In this document: one piece after another, positions 36,963-43,532 of the stretch
How positions within the stretch are numbered: the stretch's first letter is position 1
Layout of the letters: the number at the start of each line of letters is the position of its first letter
Origin: Planctomycetaceae bacterium
Lineage (GTDB): Bacteria; Planctomycetota; Planctomycetia; Planctomycetales; Planctomycetaceae
DNA: 57,290 bases
Direction: 5' to 3'
Assembly (NCBI GenBank): GCA_020850695.1
Contig: JADZEF010000007.1
Coordinates: 1-57,290 of the forward strand
Made by a program: the position numbers and the translations under genes
The notes under the pieces: generated by a model
The model's database searches: none
What the model saw: the letters and a program-made list of their open reading frames with translations, nothing else
Told to the model about the DNA's origin: nothing

Positions 36963-37180
36963 GCAAAAGCCAAAGGCATTTAACAGGAGCAAGCAGAGGT
37001 AGCAGAGAAAAGGCATCAGCAGAGAGATGAAATCGGGACTTGATGTCTCATCTGATGAGCTTGCTGGTCTGTGAGGACAATCGCGCACTCCGATGTGCCG
37101 CATACGGTCTCTCCTGCCTTGTCTGGGATTTTCTCTGCTACCTCTGCTTGCTCCTGTTAAATTGCCTTTTGTTTTTGCTT
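36963..37180. repeat. nonamer palindrome upstream of the GxxExxY gene
   Basis: The core arms 36979-37014 and 37126-37161 read as 9-mers (TTTAACAGG, AGCAAGCAG, AGGTAGCAG, AGAAAAGGC) and their inverse; pairing extends less perfectly to 36963 and 37180. The loop is about 111 nt and has no gene. The purine arm is first. It lies between the ThuA stop codon and the GxxExxY start. Confidence 0.9.
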
Positions 37181-37203
37181 CCCTCCTCCTTCGGGATTCA
37201 GCA

Positions 37204-37641
37204 ATGCACGCGCGGTTCGAACTGGCGAACAGTCTGACGCGCGGGGTCATTGCAGCCGCTATTGAGGTTCATCGAACGATGGGCCCAGGACTGTTGGAAT
37301 CGATCTACGAGTGGTGCCTGACCAGAGAACTCGAACTGCGCGGGAATCAGGTCCGCAATCAGCGCGCGGTGATCGTCCACTACAAGCAGTTTGAGCGCGA
37401 GGAAGCTCTCAAGTTCGACATGTTGGTCAGCGATTGCTTGCTCGTCGAAGTGAAGGCGGTCGAAACGGTCCAACCCATTCACAAAGCACAACTGTTGAGC
37501 TACATGAAATTGCTCGACGTTCCTCTCGGGCTTCTGATCAATTTCAATGTGCTGAAACTGACGGATGGAGTTTCGCGGCTGCTCCTGCCTGGTGCGGCTC
37601 CCCCGCAACATGCGGAGGACGAATTGACTCGCCCGGCATAG
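37204..37641 (+). CDS. GxxExxY family protein
   Basis: A 145-residue protein. The name-giving motif is GLLESIYE (GxxExxY) near residues 30-37, after the helix AAAIEVHRTMGPG; ALKFDMLVSDCLLVEVKAVE carries the D...ExK residues of a PD-(D/E)XK nuclease-like fold. The family is scattered in many bacteria with unknown function and is often found beside repeats. Here it lies 24 bases after one palindrome, and the bases 37696-37742 after it are an unpaired arm of another. The bases before the ATG are pyrimidine-rich with no Shine-Dalgarno. Confidence 0.9.
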   Translation: MHARFELANSLTRGVIAAAIEVHRTMGPGLLESIYEWCLTRELELRGNQVRNQRAVIVHYKQFEREEALKFDMLVSDCLLVEVKAVETVQPIHKAQLLSYMKLLDVPLGLLINFNVLKLTDGVSRLLLPGAAPPQHAEDELTRPA

Positions 37642-37695
37642 CGCCGTCCGCTGCGGGTTTCTCAGCCACGCCTCGCTGTCCGTCCCTTCGTCCTC

Positions 37696-37742
37696 CTTTT
37701 CCCTTGGCGTACCTTCGCGCCCTTTGCGTCTTTGCGTTAAAC
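37696..37742. repeat. unpaired palindrome arm after the GxxExxY gene
   Basis: Reverse complement reads as about four 8-10-mers (ACGCAAAG, ACGCAAAGG, GCGCGAAGG, TACGCCAAGG). No matching purine arm is found on the other side of the GxxExxY gene, where a different nonamer palindrome sits. It could be the remaining half of an older element that included the gene. Confidence 0.75.
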
Positions 37743-37810
37743 TGCCGTCGCCCAGGGCCTTCGGATCTTGCCCGCTTTCCGCCTCTGCCAGAACCGCTTC
37801 AGGACGAGCG

Positions 37811-39130
37811 ATGACTCACCCGCTGCTGGATGCCGTCGAGAACAAGTCCGCCGTCGTTGGCGTGATCGGCCTCGGTTACGTCGGCCTCCCTCTCATCCAC
37901 GCCTTTCATAACGCCGGCTTCCGGACGATGGGCTTCGACGTCGACCCGCACAAGGTCGAAATGCTCAAGGCGGGCAAGAGCTACATCAAGCACATCGACT
38001 CGGCCATGATCGGCCGCTGGCTGGCCGAGAAGCGGTTCGAGCCGACCGCCGACATGTCGCGGCTGAAGGAAGCCGACGCGCTCCTTATCTGCGTCCCCAC
38101 CCCCCTCAACGAAAGCCGCGACCCCGACCTGCGGTACATTGAGTCGACAGCGGAATCGATCGCAAAGTCGCTGCGGCCCGGGCAACTCGTCGTCCTCGAA
38201 AGCACGACCTATCCGACGACCACCCGCGACGTCGTGCTGCCGATTCTCGACAAGACGGGGCTCAAGGCCGGAAAAGACTACTTCCTCGCCTTCAGCCCGG
38301 AACGCGAAGACCCCGGCAACCCGGACTTCTCCGCCTCGCGCATTCCAAAGGTCGTCGGCGGTTACGACGCGCTGAGCGGGCAGATCGCCTGCACCCTCTA
38401 CGGCAAGGCGATCGTCAAGGTGGTGCCCGTCTCGACGATGGAGATCGCCGAGGCTTGCAAGATTCTCGAGAACACCTACCGGGCGGTGAACATCGCGCTC
38501 GTCAACGAGCTGAAGATGCTCTACGACCGCATGGGCATCGATGTGTGGGAGGTGATCGATGCGGCGAAAACGAAGCCGTTCGGCTTCCAGGCCTTCTACC
38601 CGGGACCGGGGCTGGGCGGGCACTGCATCCCGATCGACCCGTTCTACCTGACCTGGCTGGCCCGCAAGCACGGGATGTCGACGCGGTTCATCGAGCTCGC
38701 CGGCGAGGTGAATTCGAAGATGCCCGAGTACGTCATCACGCGGCTGATGGAGTTCCTCAACGACCAGGGAAAGCCGGTCCGGGGGAGCAAGATCGCCCTC
38801 TTGGGCATGGCCTACAAGAAGGACGTCGACGACCCGCGGGAAAGCCCGTCGTTCGAACTCCTGGAGCAGTTGCTGCATCGCGGGGCGGTCGTCACCTACA
38901 ACGATCCGCACGTCCCGAAGCTGCCGAAGATGCGTCACCACGACGTCCCCGACATGGCGAGCAGCGAGCTGACACCCGCGTACCTCGCCGCCCAGGACTG
39001 CGTGCTGATCTCGACCGACCACTCGGCATACGACTACGCGTTCATCGTGAAGCACGCCCGCATGGTGCTCGACACGCGGAACGCGACGAAGGGTGTCAAG
39101 GAAGGCCGGGAGAAGATTTTCAAAGCCTGA
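37811..39130 (+). CDS. nucleotide-sugar (UDP-GlcNAc/UDP-glucose type) 6-dehydrogenase
   Basis: Oxidises a nucleotide-linked sugar at carbon 6 in two NAD-dependent steps, making a uronic acid for surface polysaccharide. The NAD site GLGYVGLP begins at residue 20, and the catalytic cysteine is Cys272 in GPGLGGHCIPIDPFY. The order of domains and the length (439) fit WbpA/WecC-like enzymes better than GDP-mannose dehydrogenases. ATG 37811 is used; a longer frame upstream runs through repeat-like DNA. No partner glycosyl genes are visible. Its stop codon is 4 bases before the heptamer palindrome. Confidence 0.93.
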   Translation: MTHPLLDAVENKSAVVGVIGLGYVGLPLIHAFHNAGFRTMGFDVDPHKVEMLKAGKSYIKHIDSAMIGRWLAEKRFEPTADMSRLKEADALLICVPTPLNESRDPDLRYIESTAESIAKSLRPGQLVVLESTTYPTTTRDVVLPILDKTGLKAGKDYFLAFSPEREDPGNPDFSASRIPKVVGGYDALSGQIACTLYGKAIVKVVPVSTMEIAEACKILENTYRAVNIALVNELKMLYDRMGIDVWEVIDAAKTKPFGFQAFYPGPGLGGHCIPIDPFYLTWLARKHGMSTRFIELAGEVNSKMPEYVITRLMEFLNDQGKPVRGSKIALLGMAYKKDVDDPRESPSFELLEQLLHRGAVVTYNDPHVPKLPKMRHHDVPDMASSELTPAYLAAQDCVLISTDHSAYDYAFIVKHARMVLDTRNATKGVKEGREKIFKA

Positions 39131-39134
39131 AACA

Positions 39135-39214
39135 GTGGGTAGTGGGCAGTTGGTAGTGGGTAGCCAGAAATGGCTCCCAGTTTTCCTACCCACTATCAGC
39201 TACCCACTACCCAC
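39135..39214. repeat. heptamer palindrome after the sugar dehydrogenase
   Basis: First arm 39135-39162 is four 7-mers (GTGGGTA, GTGGGCA, GTTGGTA, GTGGGTA); second arm 39187-39214 is the inverse of four 7-mers (GTGGGTA, GTGGGTA, GCTGATA, GTGGGTA). The loop is 24 nt and contains the small hairpin GCCAGAAATGGC. It starts 4 bases after a stop codon and ends 8 bases before the fba relic. Confidence 0.94.
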
Positions 39215-39222
39215 TTCTCCAT

Positions 39223-39313
39223 TCAAATCTTCCCGAACAGCGTCTTCCCGCTCGACAGCAGGTCGTCGCAGGCTTCGCCCAGGCGCTTCGCACAGCCGGC
39301 TTCCGCCAGCTTG
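39223..39313 (-). pseudogene. fba: relic of an fba 3' end (29 codons plus stop)
   Basis: Ninety-one bases, including the stop codon, match the 3' end of the intact fba gene (39977 onward) at 86 positions. All five differences lie at third codon positions (ATT/ATC, GAA/GAG, GGC/GGA, GAA/GAG, GCG/GCC) and none changes an amino acid. Beyond base 39313 the similarity stops at once. It is in the same orientation as the intact gene. The ORF at 39417 lies between the two copies. Confidence 0.88.
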
Positions 39314-39416
39314 GACGGCGCTTGCGGGTTCGCAATGCCTTTGCGATGGAACACCTCGTATCATTCAAGTCGGGAATTCAGTGCCGAAAACGGCTTGCCG
39401 ATGGCCGGGGTGTTCC

Positions 39417-39863
39417 ATGAGAAAACGACATCTCACAAGGCTCGCAGCCACAGCAGTCGCGCTTTTTCTGATCGCCTTCTGGGCAAAGGAATGGGTTCGT
39501 CCGCTCACGCCAGACGAGAGAATGGTCGTCGGAACATGGGCAAAGTCCGATGACTCGGGCGTGCCGCGCTACTTCGTTGAATACTTCGAAGACCTGAGCT
39601 TTCAGGAGGGCGAGTTCGATGGCGGCGGCACCAGAATCGTGAGCGACTCCGGCACCTGGCGAATGACCGACAGCGGGTTGATCGAGCAGAACTACAGGAC
39701 CTCGATGCGGGACTTCTGCACCGACCTGTTGAAAGCTCGCTGGCCGTGGTTCCGCAACTATTCGGCGCTGGAAGGAGACGAGAGATTGAATTTCGGCTTC
39801 GGTTGTGATGGCGCACATCATCAACGAATGAAAGGACCGCCAAGGGCGGTTCCCAAGCTTTGA
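39417..39863 (+). CDS. small membrane-anchored or secreted hypothetical protein
   Basis: A 148-residue protein with an N-terminal hydrophobic helix (residues about 8-23, LAATAVALFLIAFWAKE), likely a signal anchor. The remainder resembles short META/lipocalin-like or DUF-type strands (VVGTWAKSDDSGVPRYFVEYFEDLSFQEG). ATG 39417 lies in the second arm of a 10-bp inverted repeat (ATGGAACACC at 39346, GGTGTTCCAT at 39409), so start-site accessibility may be affected. It sits in the interval between the fba relic and the fba gene and may be part of a past insertion. A good terminator follows at 39907. Confidence 0.6.
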   Translation: MRKRHLTRLAATAVALFLIAFWAKEWVRPLTPDERMVVGTWAKSDDSGVPRYFVEYFEDLSFQEGEFDGGGTRIVSDSGTWRMTDSGLIEQNYRTSMRDFCTDLLKARWPWFRNYSALEGDERLNFGFGCDGAHHQRMKGPPRAVPKL

Positions 39864-39906
39864 CTCATGGCGGTCACGTACTGACTTGGTGTCACGAAAT
39901 ATAAAA

Positions 39907-39937
39907 GAAGGGGGGCTGTCGACGACTGCCCCCCTTC
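39907..39937. terminator. bidirectional Rho-independent terminator
   Basis: Stem GAAGGGGGGC/GCCCCCCTTC with an 11-nt loop, followed by CATTTTG on the plus strand and CTTTTATATTTC on the minus strand. It serves the convergent ORF ending at 39863 and the fba gene ending at 39977. Confidence 0.92.
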
Positions 39938-39976
39938 CATTTTGAACGACACACTCTTTGACACGGCTTTCGGCGG

Positions 39977-41008
39977 TCAGATCTTCCCGAACAGCGTCTT
40001 CCCGCTCGACAGCAGGTCGTCGCAGGCCTCTCCCAGGCGCTTCGCACAGCCGGCCTCGGCCAGCTTGAGGTACGTGCGCGGGTCGTAGTCCTTCTTGTTG
40101 CCGACCTCGCCGTCGATCTTCAGCACGCCGTCGTATTTCTTGAACATGTGCTCGGCGATCGGCCGCGTGAAGGCGTACTGCGTGTCGGTGTCGATGTTCA
40201 TCTTCACCACGCCGTAGGCCAGCGTCTCGCGGATTTCTTCGACCGGCGTGCCCGAGCCGCCGTGGAACACGAGGTCGAATTCGGCGCTGGCCCCGTGGCG
40301 GGCCATCACCGCTTCCTGGCCCTTCTTCAGGATGTCCGGCCGCAACTTCACCGCACCGGGCTTGTAGCTGCCGTGCACATTGCCGAACGTGGCGGCGAAC
40401 ATGTAACGGCCGAGCCCCTTCAGCGACTCGTAGACCGCGAGCATATCTTCCGGCGTGGTGTAGAGCTTTTCCTTGGCGACGCCCGAGGTATCGTGCCCGT
40501 CTTCTTCGCCGCCGACGACGCCGGCTTCGACCTCGAGGATGATCTCGTTATCCGCGCACAGCTTCAGCAGGTCGCGGCTGAGGGCCATGTTCTTGTCGAG
40601 CGGCAGCTCGGACGCGTCGAGCATATGCGACTGGAAGAGGTTCCCCTTCCCTTCCTTGCGGCGGGCGGCGGTGGCGGCGATCAGCGGCTTGAGGAAGCTG
40701 TCGATCTTGTCGGGCTGGCAGTGGTCGGTGTGCAGGGCGACCATCACGTTGTGCCGCTCGGCCAGCCGATGGGCGGCCTCGGCGAGGACGATGGCCCCCA
40801 GCACCCTGTCCTTCACATTGATGCCCGAGGCGAATTCGCCGCCGCCGGTCGAGACCTGAATGATGCCGTCCGATTTCTTGTCGGAGAAGGCCTTGAGGGC
40901 GGCGTTGATCGTGATGATCGACGTGACGTTGATGGCCGGATACGCGTAGTCGCCCTTCTGGGCGGCATCGAGCATGGCGGCGTACTGCTTGGGGGTGGCG
41001 ATAGGCAT
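39977..41008 (-). CDS. fba: class II fructose-bisphosphate aldolase
   Basis: Cleaves fructose 1,6-bisphosphate in glycolysis, and the reverse in gluconeogenesis, with zinc. Zinc and substrate motifs are ALHTDHC, EVEAGVVGGEEDG, FGNVHGSY and FHGGSG in order, the pattern of the E. coli FbaA-like (class IIA) type. The length, 343, is normal. The ATG is directly preceded by a run of C bases and the palindrome arm, and no Shine-Dalgarno is present. It is last in a minus-strand run (UvrD, flavin reductase, M20, four-helix protein, fba), but the palindrome element lies between it and M20. A degraded copy of its 3' end is at 39223-39313. Confidence 0.97.
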   Translation of the reverse strand: MPIATPKQYAAMLDAAQKGDYAYPAINVTSIITINAALKAFSDKKSDGIIQVSTGGGEFASGINVKDRVLGAIVLAEAAHRLAERHNVMVALHTDHCQPDKIDSFLKPLIAATAARRKEGKGNLFQSHMLDASELPLDKNMALSRDLLKLCADNEIILEVEAGVVGGEEDGHDTSGVAKEKLYTTPEDMLAVYESLKGLGRYMFAATFGNVHGSYKPGAVKLRPDILKKGQEAVMARHGASAEFDLVFHGGSGTPVEEIRETLAYGVVKMNIDTDTQYAFTRPIAEHMFKKYDGVLKIDGEVGNKKDYDPRTYLKLAEAGCAKRLGEACDDLLSSGKTLFGKI

Positions 41009-41021
41009 GGGGGGGAGGCAG

Positions 41022-41598
41022 GTGCGAAAGGGTGTGAAGAGGTATGAAAAGGTGCGAAGAGGCAGGAGGATGAGGACTAAGCTCCGCTCGCACCTGTCAA
41101 TCGATTTCGGAATGCTGCAATTCCAGAGGAAATGCCGCGGGCTTTTCCACGGCGTGAATCGGCCGTCTCATGAGAAACATAACCGAGGTCTTCGGCCAGA
41201 TAGTACATGCTTCGGACCTCTCCGCACGAGGCCTTGGCAATCGTCAGAAATCTTGCAAAGTCGGCATCGCTTTCGCGTTCGAATCCCTCCGCGATGTTAT
41301 TCATGATGGACACGGCAGCAGACTGCATCCGGTTGCGAAAACCAAAGTCGCGACAGCCAGGTGTTCCTTCGGTGAAGTCTTGATAAACCTCGCAAACAAG
41401 CTCCCGCGCTCGTTGCCAGATCCACAAGTCTTCAAACGATCGAGCAAGCGAAGGCTGAGGAGCGTTGGACATGGTAATCACCAGGCAACGTGAGAGTCAG
41501 TAGAGGATGCCATTTCGATCCGGTCCGGGAACACCCGGCGTTGACTCGCCCCTCCTGCCTCTTCGCACCTCTTCATACCCATTCGCACCTCTTCACAC
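41022..41598. repeat. decamer palindrome carrying a four-helix-bundle gene
   Basis: First arm 41022-41061 is four 10-mers (GTGCGAAAGG, GTGTGAAGAG, GTATGAAAAG, GTGCGAAGAG); second arm 41559-41598 is the inverse of GTGTGAAGAG, GTGCGAATGG, GTATGAAGAG, GTGCGAAGAG. The loop is 497 nt and holds one gene, 41077-41472. The element begins 13 bases from the fba start codon and ends 6 bases from the M20 stop codon. Its sister at 18188-18305 has the same decamer arms with only a 40-nt loop. No transposase is present. Confidence 0.94.
41077..41472 (-). CDS. four-helix-bundle protein (23S rRNA intervening-sequence / Avd-like type)
   Basis: A 131-residue soluble protein. The start FEDLWIWQRARELVCEVYQDF is the family signature (F-x-D-L-x-V/I-W-Q-x-A), followed by SIMNNIAEGFER, ARFLTIAKASCGEVRSMYYLAEDLGY, giving four helices. 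Relatives are encoded in intervening sequences of 23S rRNA, and related Avd proteins work with diversity-generating reverse transcriptases. Here there is no rRNA and no reverse transcriptase. ATG 41472 is chosen; a GTG nine bases earlier is possible. The gene fills the loop of the decamer palindrome, with 15 bases to the inner end of one arm and 86 to the other. Confidence 0.93.
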   Translation of the reverse strand: MSNAPQPSLARSFEDLWIWQRARELVCEVYQDFTEGTPGCRDFGFRNRMQSAAVSIMNNIAEGFERESDADFARFLTIAKASCGEVRSMYYLAEDLGYVSHETADSRRGKARGISSGIAAFRNRLTGASGA

Positions 41599-41604
41599 CC
41601 CGCC

Positions 41605-42804
41605 CTACACGGCCCCTGTCGCCAGCAGCAGTCCGATACGACAGGCCGCCAGAAATTTTTCGATGTGCAAGGCTTCGTCGACCGTGTGAGCGTTTTCCTG
41701 ACCACAGCCGAGCGTAACGGTCGGGAGCCCGCGGGCCGACAGCCAGTTGGCGTCCAGCCCGCCGTTGGTGATGCGAGTCGAGGCGGGCATTCCGATCGCT
41801 TCGATGGCCGCCAGGGCCGACTTCACCGCCGGCTCGTTTTCGTCCAATTTGAACGATTCATACTTCAAGTCGGCTTCGAACACCAGTTTCGCGGTCGCCC
41901 CTGTCACGCTTTTCACCTCCGTCACCGCCTTCTCGAAGGCAGCCCGCATCGCTTCCATGATCTGCTTGCGGAAGATCGGATCGTGACTGCGGGCTTCGGC
42001 GGCGATCTTCAACTCGGGCAGGACGACGTTCGTCGCGTCGCCCCCCTGGACGATTCCGATGTTGCTCGTGCCGGTCTTGTTTCCCTTCACCACTAGGCCG
42101 TGCCAGCCGTTCTTGACGAGGTCGGCGATGGCGATTCCTGCCACCGCCGCCGCACTCACACCGGCCTCGGGATGGGCTCCCGCATGGCTGGCGATGCCAT
42201 GGATCCAGATGTCGATGTCGTAGCCGCCTGTCGCCCCAATGGTGGCGGCGTTGGGGTCGCCCCCGTCCCAGTTGTAGCAGAGCTTCGGCGACCCCAGCTT
42301 CGACAGGCTCACATACCGCGCTCCGACGAGGCCGATCTCCTCCTGCACGGGCCAGAAGATGGTGAGAGGCGGGTGCGGCAGTTTCTGCCGCTGGATCTCG
42401 ATGAGCGTGTTGAGCAGCACGCTGGCCCCCGCGCGGTTGTCGGCTCCGAGGGCGGTCTTCGGATCCTTCGAGACGATCCGTTCCCCTTTCTTCACCGGCT
42501 TGCAGCCCACGCACAGCGGGACGGTGTCGATGTGCGACATGAGCAGCCGCCGCGGCGCCTTGATCGTCCCAGGCAACTTGACGATGACGTTCCCCTGTGT
42601 GCCGCCATACGGGCTCTGCTTGTGTACTGCATCGACGCTCACTGCGGCATCGGGAATTCCGATCGCCTTGAGGCGCTTGCGGATGTGCGTGGCGATCAGC
42701 CCCTCTTCGCAGCTTTTGCCGGGGACCGCCATCATCTCGGTGACGAGGGCGAGGGCTTCCTTCTCTCGAATGGCGGGGAGGCCGCCGTCCGTCGTCCGCT
42801 TCAT
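41605..42804 (-). CDS. M20-family zinc peptidase (tripeptidase-like)
   Basis: A 399-residue cytoplasmic metallopeptidase. Metal ligands and catalytic residues appear in the expected order: SHIDTVP (His and catalytic Asp), ALGADNRAG (bridging Asp), QEEIGLVGA (catalytic Glu and ligand Glu), and ENAHTVDE near the C-terminus (His). The inserted dimerisation domain is at about residues 190-300 (IHGIASHAGAHPEAG). It resembles peptidase T and related aminotripeptidases. The stop codon touches the decamer palindrome. It is on the same strand as the flavin reductase (100 bases upstream). Confidence 0.93.
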   Translation of the reverse strand: MKRTTDGGLPAIREKEALALVTEMMAVPGKSCEEGLIATHIRKRLKAIGIPDAAVSVDAVHKQSPYGGTQGNVIVKLPGTIKAPRRLLMSHIDTVPLCVGCKPVKKGERIVSKDPKTALGADNRAGASVLLNTLIEIQRQKLPHPPLTIFWPVQEEIGLVGARYVSLSKLGSPKLCYNWDGGDPNAATIGATGGYDIDIWIHGIASHAGAHPEAGVSAAAVAGIAIADLVKNGWHGLVVKGNKTGTSNIGIVQGGDATNVVLPELKIAAEARSHDPIFRKQIMEAMRAAFEKAVTEVKSVTGATAKLVFEADLKYESFKLDENEPAVKSALAAIEAIGMPASTRITNGGLDANWLSARGLPTVTLGCGQENAHTVDEALHIEKFLAACRIGLLLATGAV

Positions 42805-42904
42805 ACCGTCCGCTCCTGCGTCCGTTCGTGGGCTGGGTCGTTGCGGCGGCGATTATGGAGAATGTGCCGTCCGTTGAACAGCAACCGCGAACGCGACAGC
42901 GGTG

Positions 42905-43489
42905 TCACGAGTTGCGGTTTTGTCGCCAGGTGCGGATCGCCGCAGCATCAACGGCCCCATCCACTGTCAGACTCTCTTGAAGCACCTGCCGCTGCTGGGG
43001 CGTCGCAACGTTCAGCAATCCGTGCATCGTGAGTGGCCGCTTGTCAGCGGCTGCGTCCCGTCCCGCATCGATCACTTCCGCGAGGTACACCGTCCGATCG
43101 CCGGTCTCCATTCGCGATTCGACGCGGCACTCCAGCCAGCCGGGAGCATCCGTCAGGATCGGCGCCCCTGTCTTCCCTTCTCGAAGGATCGCGTCGCATC
43201 CTGCAAACTTGTCGATGTCGCGTGACGATTGCGTTCCGAAAGTCCAAACGCGGTCGACCTGGCTCGGTGCGACCAGATGCAGCACGAAGCCGCCGGAACC
43301 TTCAATCAGGCTCGCGGTGGCGTGCTGGTGCGCGATCGCCACGAGGATCCGCGGCAGGTCGGGCACGATCGAGGCCGACACCACGGTCGTGCTGACGAGT
43401 CCGCCGCGACGTCCGCCGTGTGCGGCGGTCACAATCCAGAGTTCGCGGTCGAGCGATCGGAAGATGTCGTTGGCGTCGTGCAGGCTCAC
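42905..43489 (-). CDS. flavin reductase-like domain protein
   Basis: A 194-residue cytoplasmic protein. The FMN-binding split barrel is indicated by WIVTAAHGGRRGGLVSTTVVSASIVPDLPRILVAIAHQHAT and the FVLHLVAPSQ region. Such proteins reduce free flavin with NAD(P)H for partner oxygenases, or are flavoproteins in their own right. The GTG start at 43489 has AGGAA in front of it. It follows the UvrD/Rep gene by 43 bases on the same strand and is likely co-transcribed. No partner monooxygenase is visible. Confidence 0.85.
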   Translation of the reverse strand: MSLHDANDIFRSLDRELWIVTAAHGGRRGGLVSTTVVSASIVPDLPRILVAIAHQHATASLIEGSGGFVLHLVAPSQVDRVWTFGTQSSRDIDKFAGCDAILREGKTGAPILTDAPGWLECRVESRMETGDRTVYLAEVIDAGRDAAADKRPLTMHGLLNVATPQQRQVLQESLTVDGAVDAAAIRTWRQNRNS

Positions 43490-43532
43490 GGTCGGTTCCT
43501 TCGTTGATCGGTCGAAAACGCTTCCCGAGGTC

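Noticed and set aside
41022..41598. Considered as an insertion sequence or a diversity-generating retroelement
   Set aside because: No transposase, reverse transcriptase, or template/variable repeat pair in the window; only the four-helix protein is present.
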